Shown piece after piece: positions 45,637 through 48,407 of a DNA stretch of 48,407 bases; position 1 is the first letter of the stretch, and every line of letters begins with the position of its first letter. The position numbers and the translations under genes are program-made. Under the pieces are notes generated by a model. It made no database searches. It was not told where the DNA came from and saw nothing but the letters and a program-made list of their open reading frames with translations. Source of the DNA: Geobacteraceae bacterium GWC2_55_20 (lineage in GTDB: Bacteria; Desulfobacterota; Desulfuromonadia; Geobacterales; Pseudopelobacteraceae); NCBI GenBank assembly GCA_001802125.1, contig MGZK01000038.1, positions 1-48,407 on the forward strand. Direction: 5' to 3'.

Positions 45637-47187
45637 ATGGAAATAGAAGAGGAAGTAACAGTCAAGGACATAGTCAATTTTTATATAAAAATCAATGACG
45701 CATCCAAGGCCAAGAAGGAAATTGCCCAGTTGTCTTCAAAAGACAAGGCCGGCGCATTCGAGATCATCGCCGCCTCAAACGCAACCAAGGATTTCAGGGT
45801 CGAGGTCGCACGTTATTTTATCTATGACCTGGATGCCAGGGTCCGCAGGAAAGCGGAACATTTCATGGAAGATCTAGTTCCGGGCTGGGTAACCGACCCG
45901 GCGGAAAGCATACTGAAACTGCTTAAGTCAGCCGACGGCAAGGGGCCGGCCGGACGCAACTCGGCGGTCAAGTTCCTGTTCGGGATCGTGGATTCCAGCA
46001 GCCTGCGCGAAACGTTCATGACGCTGCTAAACAGCCGCAACCGCTCTTTGATGATGGAAATCATCACGATACTCGAGGATTACATTGACTGTTCCCGCGA
46101 CGAGCAGGAGCAGGTCAGGATCTTTGATGCCTGTCTGGAAATTGTCGTGTCCGACGATGCCGACAACAATATCAAGCATCACGCCTCCAACCTGTTGAGC
46201 GTGTTCTTCAAAAAGGTCAGCTCGACCGAACTGGGCGCAACCCTGAAAAGGAAATATATCGAAAGACAGGTGGAAAAAGCGGAGGCGGTCTACCGCTATC
46301 TCTGCAGCGGCGCATCCGGTCTGAACAGCACCTTTCTGGCGGACCTGCTGCGTCCCCTGAACGACGGTGGCAGCGTCTATCAGATCAAAATCCTGACCTA
46401 CTTCAGGATGATCCTGGAAAAAGCCAGGATTCCCGAGGAGGCCGATACGGTATTGGACACCTATCCCGACTACTGGAACCAGGATGAACCGCCCAAGGAC
46501 GAAAAAGTCCGCACGATCTGCTCCAGGATACTCCGGGCGGTTGACGAACTGTGGGAAATGACCGCAGATGAGGAGGTCCGGGCGCTGATCATCAGGATCA
46601 GGTTCGGCGAATACGCAAACAAGCGCGAACTGCTGGAGCAGATCCGCAGCAAGGCCGAAGGGGAGCGCTTAAGCAGCGCCGCCCAGGAAAAGCTGTCGCT
46701 GATGCTGCAATGTTTTCTGCATCCCGAGCAGGAAGATGTCCTGAAGCTGCAGGCCTCGCAACTGCTGCTATTCAAGATCGGCGACCCGGCCAGCAGGCTG
46801 TCCGCGCTGCGCTACCTGGCGTCGTACCTGGAAAACAAGAACCTGAACTATGCCGAAAAAGGGAGCATTGTGACCGTGGTGGATGAGCTGCTGGCTGAAA
46901 AAAAGCTGGGCGGCCCGGTTCGCGAAAAGGCGCAATACCTGCTGTTCATTGCCGACCCGGAGCGTTTGAAGGGTGAAGATGATCTGAAGTCGGTGCTGGC
47001 CTATCTGCGCGGCATTGCCGAAGGGGAGGGGTTTGCGTCGGAAAACGCCCGGCAGCGGGTACTGCAGTCGTTGACTGCGGTGATCGCAATGGCGAATATA
47101 AATGAAAAACTGAAAAAAGCGGCCCAGTACCTGGAGTTCAAGATCCGCAACCCGAAGGACAGCCCGACCTGGGAAGCGTTGACGTGA
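45637..47187 (+). CDS. All-helical HEAT/ARM-like repeat protein, unknown function
   Basis: This 516-residue acidic, soluble protein has no signal peptide or membrane helix. It consists almost wholly of predicted helices in loosely repeated pairs of about 35-40 residues (for example DARVRRKAEHFMEDLV, NSAVKFLFGIV, VREKAQYLLFIADPE, ASRLSALRYLASYL), as in HEAT or ARM solenoids. No catalytic motif is visible. Such solenoids act as binding platforms. It has its own good promoter and a strong terminator, so it is monocistronic. I recognise no named family; a function cannot be given. Confidence 0.85.
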   Translation: MEIEEEVTVKDIVNFYIKINDASKAKKEIAQLSSKDKAGAFEIIAASNATKDFRVEVARYFIYDLDARVRRKAEHFMEDLVPGWVTDPAESILKLLKSADGKGPAGRNSAVKFLFGIVDSSSLRETFMTLLNSRNRSLMMEIITILEDYIDCSRDEQEQVRIFDACLEIVVSDDADNNIKHHASNLLSVFFKKVSSTELGATLKRKYIERQVEKAEAVYRYLCSGASGLNSTFLADLLRPLNDGGSVYQIKILTYFRMILEKARIPEEADTVLDTYPDYWNQDEPPKDEKVRTICSRILRAVDELWEMTADEEVRALIIRIRFGEYANKRELLEQIRSKAEGERLSSAAQEKLSLMLQCFLHPEQEDVLKLQASQLLLFKIGDPASRLSALRYLASYLENKNLNYAEKGSIVTVVDELLAEKKLGGPVREKAQYLLFIADPERLKGEDDLKSVLAYLRGIAEGEGFASENARQRVLQSLTAVIAMANINEKLKKAAQYLEFKIRNPKDSPTWEALT

Positions 47188-47212
47188 AGAGAAAAGCTGT
47201 AGAGCAACATGC

Positions 47213-47248
47213 AAAAGCCCCGCCTGCGGCTGTGCAGGCGGGGCTTTT
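47213..47248. terminator. Strong bidirectional terminator
   Basis: A perfect 15-bp stem (AAAAGCCCCGCCTGC with its complement) and a 6-nt loop lie between the convergent HEAT-like gene and mnmA. A and T tracts on both sides let it act in both directions. Confidence 0.93.
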
Positions 47249-47275
47249 GAAATTACTTCAGCTTGTTGTTGATTG

Positions 47276-48322
47276 TCACCCCACGATCCTGCCCCCCCCC
47301 AACACCTCGTCCCCACGGTAGAAAACCAGCGCCTGGCCGGGCGTAACCGCCTTCTGCGGTTCGTCAAAGCGGACTTCGCAGCCGCCATCGGCGGTCAGGC
47401 GCACCAGGCAGCCCACCGGCTGGTGGCGGTAGCGGATCTTGCAGTTGCCGGCAAACTCCTGCGCCTGCGGCGCAATGATCCAGCTGACATTTTCGGCCTT
47501 TAGTCCTTCCGCAAATACGTTGGGCTGTTCTCCCACAATCACCACGTTTCGCTCCGCGTCAATGGCGGTCACATACAGCGGTTCGCTCCAGGCGATCCCC
47601 AGCCCCTTGCGCTGACCGATGGTATAGCGGTGGGCGCCCTGATGCCGGCCGACTGTCTGGCCGTTGACATGAATGATATCTCCCGGCGTTCCGACCAGCT
47701 GTCCGCTGCCTTCCAGAAATGCGACGTAATCGTCATCGGGGATGAAGCAGATCTCCTGGCTGTCGCTCTTTTCGGCTACCGGCAGGCCGAATTCGTGCGC
47801 CAGCCGCCGCACTTTGTCCTTGCTCTCGATTTCTCCCAGCGGGAAAAGTACCCGGCTCAGCTGCTGCTGCGACAGGGTGTAGAGGAAGTAGGACTGGTCC
47901 TTGCGGATGTTGCGGGCAGTGCGCAGGTGGCAGGTACCGTCCGGATCGGTGGTTTTACGGACGTAGTGGCCGGTGGCCAGCATCTCCGCGCCCAGCTCGC
48001 GCGCCTTGTCCAGCAGCAGGCCGAACTTTATGAAGCGGTTGCAGCGCACGCAGGGGTTGGGGGTGTGGCCGCTACGGTATTCGTCGATGAAATCGCCGAT
48101 GATCAGCCGGCTGAATTCCGGCTCGAAATCGGCCACGTGATGGGGAATCCCCAGATGTGATGCCACCAGGGCGGCGTCCTTGACGGCCGAGCCGGTGCCG
48201 CCGGCATGTGGCGCGAACAGCCGCATGGTGATGCCGATGATCTCGTGTCCCTGCTGTTTCAACAGCGCGGCGGTGACCGAGGAGTCCACGCCGCCGCTCA
48301 TCGCTACCGCTATTCTGCCCAT
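47276..48322 (-). CDS. mnmA: tRNA-specific 2-thiouridylase MnmA
   Basis: This 348-residue enzyme makes 2-thiouridine at position 34 of Lys, Glu and Gln tRNAs. It has the ATP pyrophosphatase loop SGGVDSS at 9-15, the Cys pair NPCVRCN (Cys91, Cys94), GHY at ~118-120, and the second catalytic Cys192 in SQEICFIP, followed by the C-terminal barrel ([13 protein letters not shown]). The length is normal. GGGAG lies upstream of the ATG at 48322, within the end of another gene whose stop overlaps mnmA by 13 nt, so the two are probably co-transcribed. Sulfur is usually supplied by a cysteine desulfurase, in E. coli through TusA. Confidence 0.96.
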   Translation of the reverse strand: MGRIAVAMSGGVDSSVTAALLKQQGHEIIGITMRLFAPHAGGTGSAVKDAALVASHLGIPHHVADFEPEFSRLIIGDFIDEYRSGHTPNPCVRCNRFIKFGLLLDKARELGAEMLATGHYVRKTTDPDGTCHLRTARNIRKDQSYFLYTLSQQQLSRVLFPLGEIESKDKVRRLAHEFGLPVAEKSDSQEICFIPDDDYVAFLEGSGQLVGTPGDIIHVNGQTVGRHQGAHRYTIGQRKGLGIAWSEPLYVTAIDAERNVVIVGEQPNVFAEGLKAENVSWIIAPQAQEFAGNCKIRYRHQPVGCLVRLTADGGCEVRFDEPQKAVTPGQALVFYRGDEVLGGGRIVG

Positions 48323-48407
48323 TGATCTTCTCCCAGGATGATGCGCACCGCCTGGTTGGCCTGGTGGTGCGCGGCGATACCGACCCGTGGCGCCATCAGG
48401 CCGCTGC
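48310..48407 (-). CDS. 3' end of an unidentified gene upstream of mnmA
   Basis: On the minus strand a frame is open from the window edge to a TAG at 48312-48310. It encodes about 31 residues ending ILGEDQWAE. The overlap of 13 nt with mnmA and the ribosome-binding site placed within it are typical of a co-transcribed partner. The fragment is too short for me to assign a family. Confidence 0.55.
   Translation of the reverse strand, partial: SGLMAPRVGIAAHHQANQAVRIILGEDQWAE

Overview
The window looks like chromosome from a Geobacterales/Desulfuromonadia-type bacterium (Geobacter, Trichlorobacter or Pelobacter propionicus relatives). This is inferred from moderately GC-rich codon use, the density of PAS/GAF hybrid kinases, a deltaproteobacterial-style chemotaxis cluster, sigma-54 promoter signatures, and a secreted protein carrying the Cys-pair InlB-like repeat common in Geobacter. 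No species assignment is claimed.

Layout. 1-2900: end of a YfhO-type membrane protein overlapping a tRNA1(Val)-type methyltransferase, closed by a terminator. 2966-8409: an accessory island with a 1384-residue secreted Rhs/YD-repeat protein behind a sigma-54-like promoter with upstream repeats, then two AT-rich genes (a three-helix membrane protein and a Sel1-repeat protein) placed like an immunity cassette. 8511-9674: a secreted repeat protein. 9759-11088 (minus strand): a CheY-like regulator and a protein joining four 24-residue MshEN-type c-di-GMP-binding motifs to a CheX phosphatase domain. 11271-12293: an exported parvulin isomerase.

12479-16993: a hybrid kinase, a REC-kinase and an NtrC-type sigma-54 activator with a four-cysteine linker. 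The activator is followed by two inverted repeats and a well-spaced -24/-12 element. 17242-33746: a long co-directional chemotaxis-like operon in the order STAS, STAS, cheA, cheW, mcp, cheR, cheD, cheB, kinase, decayed cheB tail, hybrid kinase, kinase, CheY-like receiver, stand-alone CheB esterase. 33879-44534: a second MCP, a kinase, a receiver and a REC-PAS-GGDEF-EAL protein (three genes joined by ATGA overlaps), another hybrid kinase, a TusA-like protein and a hybrid kinase with a Cys-rich N-terminus. 44559-48407: a DUF4139-like exported protein that looks C-terminally truncated, an all-helical HEAT-like protein, mnmA, and the tail of an unidentified gene.

How it may fit together (inference): the 12.5-17.0 kb two-component genes probably switch on the chemotaxis-like operon through sigma-54. 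The lack of flagellar genes and the STAS and c-di-GMP modules suggest control of surface behaviour, development or gene expression, and not only swimming. Several kinases are shuffled relatives of one another, and the cheB tail records a local duplication and deletion.
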